The notes beneath the pieces are model-generated. The model had not been told where the DNA came from. It did not search any database and saw nothing but the letters and a program-made list of their open reading frames with translations. From Uranotaenia lowii (Eukaryota; Arthropoda; Insecta; Diptera; Culicidae), in the NCBI RefSeq assembly GCF_029784155.1, contig NW_026597233.1:1-64000 (forward strand): a stretch of 64,000 nucleotides of DNA. The letters run 5' to 3'. Numbering within the stretch: the first letter of the stretch is position 1; each line of letters opens with the position of its first letter. Of the stretch, positions 46,299-58,498 are shown one piece after another. Position numbers and translations under genes: made by a program.

Positions 46299-48990
46299 AG
46301 GGGTAAATGCGCCTAATAAGCGATCAAAATTATTTGCGGACAAACGGTAAACGGTAGACATTTGATGTCTTCGCAACATTTTTATATTTTTGATGATCTA
46401 TCAAATTCTTGAAAGAAAAAAGTGATTTTTCCACCTGGAAGGGAGATAAAAAAATATTTCTTGAAATAATTAGTTTAGAGACTCGATGTCTTCACAAAAG
46501 TTGTAGATGTTACTATTTTAAGCAACTTTGTTGAAGACACCATAAAGATCGCATGAAAAACATAAAAATTATGAGCATTTTAAAAATAACGAGCATTTTA
46601 ACAAGTAATTTTGAGTTTTTATTTAATATCATTTTTAGTATACGATTTACAAACTTGGTATATTTGAGAAAGTTGTTCAAATTGTTGAAACAAACAATTT
46701 TATGGAACATGTCAAATACAAATTTCAACTAAGAAAGGAGATATACTACAAAATATCCAAAATATTGCCTTTTATCAGTAAGCTATAACCTTAAGAGTTC
46801 GGACGAGTTCGTATAATTTTTTGGGTGGGATTTGTTGGTCAAGTTATTGACTTTCTATTGATGTATAAATTAAACATTAGTTTTGGATAGATTTTTTACA
46901 AACTAGCAATCAAAAATGAGCTTTTTCCATATCTATTCGTGTTTTTTTACGAGCGATAAAAGTTTTTGCAAAAATGTGTTTTTTTCGGAAATTGACGCTT
47001 CGTTATTTTAATATTTTGTTGTTGTCAAGGTTGCAAATAAGAAATCAGTTAAATGCAAGTTTTCGGGAAATGACGTAAACGTATTCAACTAAAATAAACT
47101 TTTCTACTTTTTCCATTCAAACTGTAATATGTCAAAAACGACAAAACATCTTTTGTTGCAAATTCACTGAGAATATATAAAAATGAAGCAAACATGAGTC
47201 AAGTTTCAAAACTTATATGGTAGGAATCAGAATATAAGCAGGTTCGATTTTGTTGGATTTTGAACGACTTTATGTACAAAACATCAAATCTACCGATTTT
47301 TTATCTCATTTTGTATTGAGATCCAAACCAGAGACTCATGAATTCTAATTTCAAAATTTTAATGATCCATTCATCCAAATTTTCTTGTCATTTTGACTTT
47401 CAAAGGAAATTAATTGCATTGTTTTTCCATGCATCGTTACAATTCAGTAGAAATCGAGGTTTTCTATGCAGGAATTCAAATGTTTTCCTCGAGTGGTTAT
47501 TGATTCCAATTCAAGAATCTCTGAAAACTGGAGAAGTTTTAGTTTTAGTTTTCAAGAATCTCTCAGTGACCATTCTGTAGAGCAAAGCGTTTGGTCGTAT
47601 GTGAGATATTGCAGTTTTAATGAAAGAAGTTCAAAAAGTCTTATTTTCATAAAATTGATGTGTCTTATGTTTCGAATACTTAAGAAAATGTTTAATGTCA
47701 TCAGATAATAAAACCAAAAAAAATCAAATCTTAAAATATTAAATTTTAAGGAAACAATGTCATTGGAGTTGAACGTTAGATATGTGTAAACTATGAGATA
47801 TTCTTGCGTGCATCATAACGTCTATTAAATTATACATGGTACTGGTAGTAAAACCATGCATTATAAGCAATGCTGAATACATTCAAGTAATTTAATATTA
47901 TAAATAGACTTTTTGCACTTATATCCCAGCGTATTAAGTTCTCAGCTTGAATGAGGTCAAATAAACAAAATTACTTGGAAATCAATTATGTTCATTCTTT
48001 ATGAGTCCGACTGTGGTCAGCAAAAAATAGTTAAAATGAACCGGTCTAATTCTAATTGTTGCAAAACGGTTTCCTATGATTGTCGCAAAATTACGACGAA
48101 TTATGGGATCCGAGTGATTCGATTTCAATCGAAAATTGACAAACTTACATAAATCAGATTAGTTTGAGATCATTTTTTTAATTTTATTTCAACATTTTTC
48201 TGTTGGATTTTATGATTTTGATCGTTACAGGCATTGAAAGGAAGCGTTAAAGCAAAGAAACACGTTGGAGAGATCACTAAGTTCGTCTTTCAATATGGCG
48301 GAGTGCGCCAATAATTCATTTCACCTCGCGATTTCGAAATCAAATAAATCAAAAAATAGTTTCAAAAGTGACAAATTTGTGATAGAAAATAAATTCACAG
48401 GCGTAAGTTTATCATGTGAAGTAGCTAATTCAAGTGGAAAGTGATTTTTCGGCTCTTAAACATGCATTCATGAATTAAGACTAATCAGAGGGATACGACG
48501 GAGGTTGGTGCCCCTACCCTATTACGTTTAGCTCGGTACGATCCGTGATCACGAAATATTGATAAATTTTTTCTTAAGAAATAATAATAATTAATCACTC
48601 TGTTTGCGATTTTCTAACTATTTTCTATTCAATTGTATCACTTCGATGTCTTCGTCAGATTTGTAGCCAGTGAATTTTCTTATAAAATCATATGCACTAA
48701 AGTATGGAAATGAAATAATGGAAAGAACAGATCTGTTAAGAAACAAGAAAGATATAACTAATCATGTCAAAATTATGAAATTGGCATTCCTAGGACTTCA
48801 AGGGGTAAACTAATCTGGGATGGATGAGGTTGGTTTCGGGTTTGGTTTTTCTAGCATAATTCAAAGCCTGAGATAAATCAATTTCTAAGTTTTATGTGTA
48901 GAAGAAATTTCTAAATGTAGCTAACTGGTGCAAACTATCCCTGGCCTTATGTCATCAGTTACATCGGTGATGCAATTTTTCACAAATTTC
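46299..48990. other. AT-rich spacer
   Basis: No recognised gene. GGGGTAAATGCGC at 46,300 and the GATGTCTTC...AAGTTGTAGA words after it suggest decayed MITE sequence. The remainder is featureless. Confidence 0.35.
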
Positions 48991-48999
48991 CACCAATGA

Positions 49000-49450
49000 T
49001 GAATGAAACGAAATGACGTGACGTCGCCGTCGTTTAAGTTTATACCAGTGATTCTAATTTCAAACTTCCTGCCACACCTTATTTGTATGCTGAAACGTGC
49101 ACTAATGGCCTTTATTAATATCCTGACTCAATCCACGTCGAAATTAATTAAGCTCTCGCCAGATTGCGAGCGCTCGATAAGATTGTCCTGTTTTTTTTGT
49201 ACCTCATTTCCCCACCAAAAATACAAAGTTCCCCACGGGGTGGTTGGTGAAAATCCTCGAACGGACTTGGACGTGGACTTCGTTCGTGGTACGCGACAGT
49301 GTTTTCAAATTATAATGACCATTCTGCCATTAGCTGATGGACCGCTGCGTTTTGATGGCGTCGTCGTCGTCGTTGTTGTTGCTGTCATCATCATTCGAGC
49401 CGGCAAATCCGTTTACTAATTTTCCCCCGGTGGCAATTAGTTTTTCACGT
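49000..49450. promoter_or_regulatory. Candidate conserved noncoding/regulatory block
   Basis: A compositionally balanced island in AT-rich DNA with homeodomain-like words (TTAATTAAG, CATTAGCTGATGG, TTTATTAATA) and a GTC/GTT trinucleotide run at about 49,360. The frame 49003-49419 is probably incidental. It is only a candidate without alignment to other species. Confidence 0.25.
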
Positions 49451-50235
49451 GATTTTCCGCTTCCGTTTGTTTTTTGTTTGTTTGTATTTTTGCCCGTTAG
49501 CAGTAGAAGGATACAAGTTGATATGTTGGTTCAGTTATGTTTATAAGCAAGCAATCGTGACGTTTGATTGGCGCTACATGGATTAGGCATTTGAAAGAAG
49601 ATTTCCAACGATCTTTTGGTTCGATTTAGTCCCTATTCTAACGAGAATCTTTAAAGCTTTTTCTATAAGAGGTGTTTGAAATAGTTATGACAGCCAATTT
49701 GTATTGTTAAGGAAACATAAAGATATCTTGTAGAAAGCATCGAGTATTTAATAAGTAATTGTTTTGATTGCTTTGTAGTACTCTGGAAAACTTTTTTAAA
49801 ATCTCCATGTAGAATCAAATGGTGAGTTTTATAACGGTTTGGAAGCAGTCGGCAGAGTGATTTATTAAAGTTTTTTTTTCTAAAATACGGTTTTACAACA
49901 AAGAATACTTTGGAAAAAAATGTATACATAAACATCAAATGTTGGAATTTAAACTTTACCTTGTATGTTTACGAGAGTTTACAGGGCTATCGAAATTTTA
50001 ACATGCAAACAAATAATGTGTTTATTAATGAAATTAATTAAAATTACACTAATCGTAATTTTTGCATAAACATTGTGTACGGCACGGAAATAGGCGTCTA
50101 TTTTCACCCACTTATCTGGCACCACCCATTGCGTGACTTGTTCCGGCGAATTAGTCTCCGTAGCTCTGGGAAAGGACTGCTTGCACGATTTAAATGTGTT
50201 TGAAATTAGAGTGGTTCACAACATTGTTTATTAAA

Positions 50236-50414
50236 TTGGCTTGTGATATAGCTCAGTTGCCTCCTGAATCGATGACCTCGAGTTCAAGCCCAAGAGTAAA
50301 CATCGAACAGGGTTGTACCGGATAAGTTTTTCAATAACTGTCCGCCAACTGTAACATTGATATAAAGTCTCAAATGCCATAAAGATGATATAACGACTAT
50401 AATAGAAATAAAAA
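50236..50414 (+). mobile_element. tRNA-derived SINE, copy 3, head deleted by ~13 bp
   Basis: Same family: GATATAGCTCAGTTGCCTCC lacks the segment after the A box. The B box is changed to GAGTTCAAGCCC. The body and the tail ATGCCATAAAGATGATATAA follow. No clear target duplication is seen. Confidence 0.85.
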
Positions 50415-50939
50415 AGAAGTATATGAAATGTTAGAAAGCAAATACGTCTTGACATAGTTAAATATACACAATATTCTGGTTTAATTTTACTCATTATTTT
50501 GCAAAACCGAAAACTTGATTATATAATCAGAATTTTTTTTTTAAGATTTCAGTCATAATAAAAGACAAATTCCTTTTTTTTGGTAAATCGTTTTATAACT
50601 GCAATAGAGATATAATTTCGACAATCAAAATTGTGACACCTACACCGTAATAATTGGACGCATGAACCGTTCCACTGAACTGTATCTAGCGAGGGGGGGG
50701 CGCCGTCTTTGGCGTGACTATTTTCTAAACACGACACATTAGTTATATTAGCAGCGGGCGAAGCGATGAGGAAAATTGTAGCAATAGATGTCTTCCAAAA
50801 GAGTAGAGCGAGAAAAAAACACACACAGAAAAGTTCGGGCAGACAAGGTCTTTACGTGAGCTAGAATTGTCAGCACCGTCACACTAAATGTGTAGTTTTT
50901 TTATTTTTTTTTTTTTGCTGGATTGTTGTAGGTTATGTT

Positions 50940-51077
50940 TTTCCGTGACAGTTAGCCATATCGCATTGGACACCATCATCATCATCAGCTACAGAGCGCG
51001 AGCGAAAGTGTCGTGCTTTTTCCGGTTGCTTGCCTCGTTTCGCCGAAGCCCGTGGAACGCGTTTTAGAACGTGTTAA
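50940..51077 (+). promoter_or_regulatory. Possible noncoding first exon with splice donor
   Basis: A GC-richer block with a CATCAT run and GCGAGCGAAAGTG ends at TTAA|GTAAGT (donor GT at 51078). It looks like a 5' UTR exon, but no downstream exon on the plus strand was recognised. Confidence 0.25.
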
Positions 51078-51079
51078 GT

Positions 51080-52737
51080 AAGTAGTTAGTTTGAATGATA
51101 ACAATCCATCCGTTTCACGTTGTTTACCTTTAAACTGGTAGAGTCATCAACTTTGCTACTGGTTCTGATTTACAACTCCCACCCAAGCAGACAGATTTTG
51201 ACACCGCGATAATCATGATATATTGCTCATCAGTTCATCGATCGCCGCTAAGTTGTTGCTTCAGGAATATTAGTCTTTTTAAATCTTTTTCAATGTTACT
51301 ATGATGAATGTTTAATTTTTGACTTGAACTTGTGAACATCGTCTCAGAACATTTGCATTCAGAAAATCGAAACGATGATTCAATATTTAACTGCAAAACG
51401 TCAACGATTGACTTCATTATTTTAAATATCAAGAATATAAAATTTAACACTCAGAGGACCAACGTCTGTGTTCGTTACACAAAAATCGGTTCATTGTGAA
51501 ATGAGATACAGAGAAGCAAAGCCAAAATTGTAAGTCATTTTTTAAAGTAAGATTTTTTATACAAAAATTACATCTGACCAAAACATATTTATACATCGTC
51601 GGATAGGTTTATTCTTGACAATTCCAAAGATCAAAGAAACACATGAATGCAACAATCTATCAGAAATTATAGATCATTAAAAAAAATCGGGATCTTTTTC
51701 ATAAGATCCAACTATAGACAACTTATTTACTTAATTTTGGAAAGTTTAGAAACTAGAAAAAATTACCTACACAACGAATATAATATCATCAAAATAGGTT
51801 AACATTTGCGGCCAGAGGAGCACAGGTTAAATTTTCCCCAAAACGAATATTTAGCGAAAAGCTTTGAAGGGTTCGAAAAACATGCTACAAAATTTTCAAA
51901 AAAAAAAAACTGCAAATTATATATCATTCAGTTTCTCGGATGCTGAAGATTACAGCAGTATAATTTTTAATATTGTATCTCAAAAAATAAAAGCGATATT
52001 GCATGGGTAGTGTTATCTACAGGGTTGGTCGGCTCTTCTCAAACAACAAAGAGCCGGGAGTAACCAACACTGTTTTCAGTTCGGCTTCCGAGTGTAATCC
52101 TCTTTCGCTGATCGTGCTCCACTCGTTACCCGAGTTTACACGAGCTGTAAGTGACTCGGACGGCAAGTGTGAGAGCATTTGCATCCGAGTGGGAGAAAGA
52201 GAATTCTTAACAAAGAGCGCCCTGTGTTTCAGTCATGCACCTCAGAGTATAGAAGGAAAAAATTATGTAGACTCCCACCACACAACGTAGAAAAATTATA
52301 AACAATTTCTACTCCGCTACCATGCCTACTGCTGTTAGCTGTTTTGAATTTTTTTTTTGCAAAAGGTAGCGTTCGAAGAAGAGGTGACAGGTGGTTTCAT
52401 CAAAAAATTAGGACACCGCGAAGAACAAAAACCAGGATTTTTCAGGGCCCCAGTAGATTGGTGGAAATGAAATGCAGCTCTTTTTAGATTGCATAAATTA
52501 AGGCGAAATAGCGGTGCAGTATACGTCTTAATTTATGCAGCAGAAGAGATATGAAGTTAGGGGGCTTTTAGTTTATACCTTCAAATATCATCTGAACTGA
52601 AGATTATCATTGGTTTAAGAGGTTAAACCTGTTTTTATTGCAAAATCAATTGATATTAAGATCAGGACGGCTTCTAGAAAATCAGGACACCGCTGGGAGG
52701 TTTGATTCGGAAAGTAGCATCTTTTTTCGTGAACGTA
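51080..52737. other. Mixed spacer, with a balanced island at 52,005-52,300
   Basis: 51,080-52,000 is AT-rich and featureless. 52,005-52,300 is GC-richer and resembles, loosely and inverted, the block 53,690-53,950. Both may be LTR or MITE remnants. Confidence 0.35.
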
Positions 52738-53676
52738 CCGTAAACTGGGGGCACTTTGATCAGCGGGGTAACTTTGATCAACATGAAATTTTTTCAGAAA
52801 ATCATCATTAACTAAGTAAGTAGTAAGTTAAATATCTGAAAACTGTTTACTACGTTTGAAAGCCTGTAAATTGAGTTACAAATAAGCTAAATTTGGTTTT
52901 TATTAGGAGATTTTTTATGTTACTTAAAATATAATTTTAAAATCTTAAAATATCTGGTTTTTTGAAGGCTCACAAACAAACACCTCTCCTGATCAAATTT
53001 AAGCATTAAGGAGCAAATGGATTATTTAATGTGAAAGTTCAACTTTTCCCTTGGTTTCGGGTAAGTTTAAGTGATATTTTTATGGTCATTTGATGATAAT
53101 TTTTGGATATTGAAAAAAAACGGTCATTTTCCATGAAAAAGACCCCATAGGAAAAATGTCTAAAAACCATATCAAATGGTTAAGTTTGAAGAAAAAAAGG
53201 ACATGGGAACAGTACGAGGTCTTAGGGAATGGTGTGAAGGTAAAATTTTGTTTGTTTTTGAGGCCAAAAAATATTGAGAAATGTTTATAATTTTTGCCCC
53301 TAAATGTATGCAGTAACATTGTCCTTCTTTCGAATATATTTGTTTTTGAAGGAAACCTTGAAAAATTCAATAAAGTCCAAACAAAAATTACTGGTTTCGA
53401 TGTTTTGAGCCTTCTGTGCTTAATGGCATCAAAATAAAAAAAATTGAAGATGTTGAGATACGTAAAAAACCATAATTATCAAAGTTACCCCGAAACTCGA
53501 AATCTGGTTTTGTAACAAACATACAATTCGTTTGAATTTACTGCAATCAATGATCATGTTTAATACTCCTCACCTCAGTAAGGGTTTTAAAGCTTTTAGG
53601 TATTACGAAAAAGGAACCCCTTCCAAAACATTTAAAAATGAATGAAAAATGTGATCAAAGTTCCCCCAGTTTACGG
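52738..53676. mobile_element. 939-bp DNA transposon derivative with near-perfect TIRs
   Basis: CCGTAAACTGGGGGCACTTT at the left against CCGTAAACTGGGGGAACTTT (inverse of the right end), both continuing with GATCA. It is flanked by TA on both sides; the flank can also be read as GTAC. The internal AT-rich sequence has only short frames and no transposase. Confidence 0.9.
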
Positions 53677-53689
53677 TACCAAGAATTAA

Positions 53690-53950
53690 CTGAGTTAGCT
53701 CTCGAATTCTCCTCAGCACATTGCGCAACAGATTTTTCCGGAGAAGGAAATTCTTTTCATCAGCGGATATGAATACTCTCGCTCACTCTTATGTGTTGAC
53801 AATCTCACTCTTCATTTCAGTGCGATTTATCTCTCCCCGCACCGATTGGGGGAGCAGACGAAAAAAAATTGCACTCTCTTTCACTGGACAAGCCGATCTG
53901 AGGAGTTTTGCCACCCATGGTTATCTATATAAGGCGGATTACGATAAAAG
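53690..53950. other. GC-richer block with TATATAAGG box
   Basis: Contains CTCTCGCTCACTC, GCACCGATTGGGGGAGCAG and TCTATATAAGGCGG. It may be part of an LTR-like promoter. No partner LTR or primer-binding site was found. Confidence 0.3.
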
Positions 53951-54389
53951 TTGATTGATGTATTTTTTGGCTTCAAAACTACAGCGTTTGCATGATTTTT
54001 TTTTTAATTATATACGATCGAAAGTTCAAAATTAATGACACTATCGAAAACTCAAGGCACATCCAGCATTTTCAACCAAGCTTTAACGATGAGTTAAGTC
54101 GTTGAAAAACATGGGCGAAGTCGAGGTAAATTTTCAAAAAAAAAGTTACCAAGACAATTCGATATAAATTCCAAAATTCTTAATTTTTGTAGAAAAATAA
54201 CCCAGCAAACATTGTTTTAGCTATATTTTTGTGCTATTTTTACATTATAGAATGATCGTATGAATGTTGAAAAAACAGCATTTACCTACCACAGTGGAGG
54301 CAATAAATAAACATAAATTTCATTTATTTCTAAAACAACGAAAACTAAACCAATAGGGGGTTTTCCGACGCCTTACGCGTACCTTTAAG

Positions 54390-54856
54390 CAGTGATGTCA
54401 ACCTTCCAGATTTTGTCTGGATCTTCCAGACCTTTCGGACTTTTGCCAAACATTTTTTTAGGTTTCCAGACTTCCAGACTTTTGTCATTTCTTCCAGACA
54501 TTTCCAGACCTTGAGTTTCGACATACATTTTTTGAAAAAACAAAATTTTCGTTGCAAAATGGCAGGAAATGATTCGAATTAGGAATTGAAAAGTGAGGAA
54601 TGCCACGAAGATGGTAGTAAAACAGTAAATTAAGCATACAACGTAGTACCGCCGACACCACCACAATAATCACAGCCATTGGTAGTGATTCTATTCATGA
54701 TTATTATCAAGTAATGAGTGTTATTCCATTGACTGCAATATTGCAATCTGGCGACCAAAAAAAAAAGGTCATCACCTATAAAGTTCGCCATCCAGACTTT
54801 TCCAGACATTTTTTCAAAATCTTCCAGACATTACTGAAAAATAGTTGACATCACTG
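54390..54856. mobile_element. 467-bp hAT-like MITE with 8-bp target duplication
   Basis: Both ends are CAGTGATGTCAAC. Flanking octamers CCTTTAAG (54382-54389) and CCTATAAG (54857-54864) match at 7 of 8. TTCCAGAC subterminal repeats are numerous at both ends. The centre includes a short piece like the SINE tail. Confidence 0.92.
54594..54625 (+). mobile_element. SINE-tail-like fragment within the hAT MITE
   Basis: GAATGCCACGAAGATGGTAG followed by TAAAAC matches the 3' end of the three SINE copies (GAATGCCATAAAGATGGTAA). Confidence 0.6.
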
Positions 54857-55359
54857 CCTATAAGGAGGAATGCAAGAGAGCACACGATTTTGCTCTCATA
54901 GCCTTCATATCGTTGCCAGTGCCAGTGACAATATTTTCTAGTTCTCTCATTGGTCAATATTATTCAATTCCCATCTGATTTTAAACCATTTGGACGCACT
55001 ACTGGTTGCGACTTAGGTTATCATTTCTGCTGCGATTTCATGTTTGCTGGGAAGGTTCTACAAACTAAAACAAGAAACTTCAATTAATTCAACGAGGCCA
55101 GGTTTGTGATATTCGGATCAGTGGTTAGCAAATTACAACTGTTTAAGTTTCTGGACTATTTCTGGAGGTTGGCATTTGAGTGTTAAGGTCTTGTAACCGT
55201 TTCATCAAATATACTTTAACTTTAATTTAAATATCAAATGAACCGAAGATTACCATCGGTTAAATAAGCTTTACTATTTTATTGGACAATTCAAGACATT
55301 TTTAAGACCAATTTTCAAAAATAAGGACAATATGAGAGTTTTTAAAAAATCAGGACTAT

Positions 55360-57855
55360 ATGAAGAAGGAATGTTCATTCACTTATGAAATTAAAGCAAA
55401 GGTAAAGGGATTTTGTCCCTGGATCACGATAGATTTTTGGCAGTGGATGAAAATGAAAGATAAAATTCTAAGTAAATACAAGAGAAATCCAAACAGCCAT
55501 TACCTAAGCGACCTTTTGAAGCACAAAAATTTTCAAATCGTAAAAGAAACAAATAAAAAAGAATACTATAGAAACCTGCTAACAAATGCTAGCTCGAAAA
55601 ATATGTGGAAATGCCTTAATTCCCTTGCCGGATCTAAAAAAGAGAGTCAATAAATCAAGTTAAATGTAAAAGGGAAACTTATCGAGGATCAAGAATTGGT
55701 TGCAAACGAACTCAACGAATTTTTCGATGAAATAGGGCTCCAGCATGCTGCTACGAATAATAGTCGAGGAGCCCCAATAGATTTGGTACACTTACGCCTC
55801 AACGAAACTCAATATTTCTTCGACCTGCAAGTTTCCAGGAAGTTATCCTGCTTATCAAAGACCTCAACCCTAATAAAAGTATGGGGGATGACGGAATTCC
55901 AACCCATTTTATCAAGCAACACTTCAATTTCTTCTCGCATTTGATAAAAGACGTCTTTAACGAGAGTCTTTCAACTGGAAAGTTTCCAGATTGCCTTAAA
56001 ATTTCCAGAGTTGACCCTGTTCATAAACAAGGGTCAAAAACAGATTCCAACAACAACCGTCCGATCTCAATTCTGCCAGTCCTGAGTAAACTCTTCAAGA
56101 AAATGTTAGTCTAACGCAGGGGTCGGGAAACTTTTTGAATCATTTCCCCAAAACATTTTTATTTGAGTTGATATTACCCCATGACGAAGAGCAAAAAAAC
56201 GTATCCGTTAACACTGAGCGAGCTCTCAAAGCGTGTTATTTGAATACCTCAGGGAGTAATATTCACTTTTGCATATGCCGCTATATTCTTTACTTTCGAA
56301 ATAAAACCAACAAATTCATAAAATTGTAAAATGAAAATATACACTTTTCACTGTTACCCCCAAGAATACCACTTTTACCCCATTTGGGGTAATTTACCCC
56401 GGTTTCTCGACCGCTGCTTACGAATAACAGATTATTTCCAACAAAATAATATTATCTACGAACACCAATATGGATTCCGCTCAGGCGGCTCAGGCTCAAA
56501 CACCACCACAGCAACCTGTGATTTATTTCCTGAAATTTAACACGCATTAGAGAAAAAATGCATAATGGCCTTCTTTTTCTAGACCTAAAAAAGGCGTTTG
56601 ACACCATTGACCACAATATCCTGCTAAGGAAATTTGATCTCTATGGAATACGTGGACAAGCGCATTTAAAAGTCATCTTCGCCTCCTAAAAGTAGGAGTG
56701 CCTCAAGGAAGTAACTTGGGCCCCTTGTTATTCCTCATCTACGTCAATGACTTGCCTAACTTGCAGATCTACGGAAAACCACGATTATTGGCTGATGATA
56801 CCTGCTTGTTGTATACCGAAACAAGTCTCAACGATATGATCCAGCACAAAGCTGAAGATATGAAACTCTTCCAGGAATACTTCAGCGAAAACATGTTGTC
56901 TCTTAACTTATGCAAAACGAAGCACACGATTTTGAATCCATTTCGAACCGCTGAAACTGAACAATGTGAGCTTTTTGTTGAATCAGTTAAAATCGAACAA
57001 GTGATTGTTCGCTTTAAAATGGACACATCATATAAAAACACTCAAAAATGAAGCTGCCGCAGCGCAGCGTGCGTGCTGTACTGGAAAATAAATAGCTTCG
57101 TACCCCAAAAGCAACTTTCCATTATGTACCAGACGTTTGTTCAATCCAAACAACAGTACCTGATAATCATCTGAAGAGCCGCATCCAAAACGCATAGGCA
57201 TAGGCTGTATCCAACTAGGAGGCTTTATCACGAAGCAGAAAAATCTACTCTACCACTGAATGCATTGAAAGAACTACAAACTGCATCTATCAATCACCTA
57301 CATAGCCCGCTTGAACATCATAATCTGCAATACGATCGTCCAGACCACAGTTTTTCTTTGAGAAATCAAAGTAGCCTGTACGTATAACAGCCCACTTCAG
57401 AATTTTCTAAGAACGCTTTTTCCTACCTACTATGGTAAAGTCTGTTATAATCGACTGCCAGCAAATATATGATCTGAAAGAAACATCGCCAAATTCAAAG
57501 TGTTATTAAGAGGCACATTAGATCTAATTTAGAAACGTACATCCAGTGATCTAAGCCAACATTCCGGTTTCCGGTAACATGACAGACTGCGTTCCCTTAA
57601 AAGAGGATCTCCTCACTGGGAACGCGTAATGCCGTAATGCGATGCGTAATGCCTGATTCCTCATCACACTTTGTCACTAATGTCTGTGTATATATTTTTT
57701 TTCTCGCCACCAGCCATCACCGTCTCCCACCACAAAACACCGCCTCCATCCACCGTCATCGCATCGCCTATAATAAAGTGCATAATATCTATCTGTCGTT
57801 ATGAAAGCTTGAATTGTAAAACCAAATATTGTAAAAATATCATTGAAAAAAAATC
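55360..57855 (+). mobile_element. CR1/Jockey-group non-LTR retrotransposon, degenerate, with nested MITE
   Basis: RT fragments in order: SMGDDGIPTHFIKQHFN, RPISILPVLSKLFKKM, (insertion), [66 protein letters not shown] and a C-terminal LPANI...KFKVLLRGTL at about 57,529. Stops and frameshifts make it inactive. The 3' end ATTGTAAAAATATCATTG plus an A-run lies near 57,855. CR1 or Jockey group is inferred from motif style. The 5' part (endonuclease, ORF1) is absent. Confidence 0.85.
56117..56416. mobile_element. 300-bp hAT-like MITE nested in the LINE
   Basis: The left end CAGGGGTCGGGAAAC and the inverse of the right end CAGCGGTCGAGAAAC pair well. Adjacent flanks CTAACG and CTTACG are a likely degenerate target duplication. 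It splits the LINE RT between KLFKKM and LRITDYFQQNN. Confidence 0.85.
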
Positions 57856-57929
57856 TTATAATTAAGTGATGAGGAAGTTTTATGCCTTTGGGAGAAGTGG
57901 CCTGAAAGTAGCTCCACTCCTAGGGGCTT

Positions 57930-58090
57930 TTCCCTGATCAAAAAAAATCTTTGGAACATTAGGACACCTGGCACCTCTGGTTAAAGCTCCGAAAAAATCA
58001 CAGTGTAGGAATACTTCCATTTCTGTCGGCAGATAGCGCCTTTCTCCCGTTTTCTCGTTAAGTGATGTATTGGGCTTGGGCCTCCTAAAA
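57930..58090 (-). repeat. Dispersed repeat, copy 2
   Basis: Inverse match to 25,120-25,275: CACTTAACGAGAAAACGGGA, GACAGAAATGGAAGTATTCC, ACACTGTGATTTTTTCGGAG and CAGGTGTCC. It lies just beyond the LINE 3' end. Confidence 0.8.
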
Positions 58091-58498
58091 AGAATAAACC
58101 TTGCTCTTAACTCTAGATTTTCGTAAGAATGACAGCTTTTCGGAGTGAAATAGGAGTGAAGGCTATTGCTTTTTCTGTTTAACACATGAAAAATCGTATA
58201 CCGAATGTCTAGGCAAGTGGACTGTATTTTTTATAGAGAAAGAACGCACTGGTTTCTAACCTAAGGGCATTTTCAATTTATCGATTCTTTTCTTAATAGT
58301 TTCAATTTAGCCAAGAAGCCCTTCAATTTATCAGTTGACGATCAGACCTCATTGTGTACGGATGTGTTTAGATCCTAAGCTACTCAAGTTCTCACCCTAA
58401 ATTTGGCAGCAGTGCTATGTCCAGTGTTTAACAATGGCGGATAAACTAATAAAAAATACGCTGGCCTTCAGATTCCAAATGGGGCTCCCAGTCCATCG

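Noticed and set aside
49003..49419. 138-codon frame as a protein
   Set aside because: The terminal Val-run comes from a GTC/GTT repeat; the rest lacks motifs and looks like noncoding DNA.
52003..52290. 95-codon frame as a gene
   Set aside because: No family resemblance; the block resembles a repeat remnant.
54345..54557. Minus frame with KVWKSGNLKK repeats
   Set aside because: Derived from the TTCCAGAC subterminal repeats of the hAT MITE.
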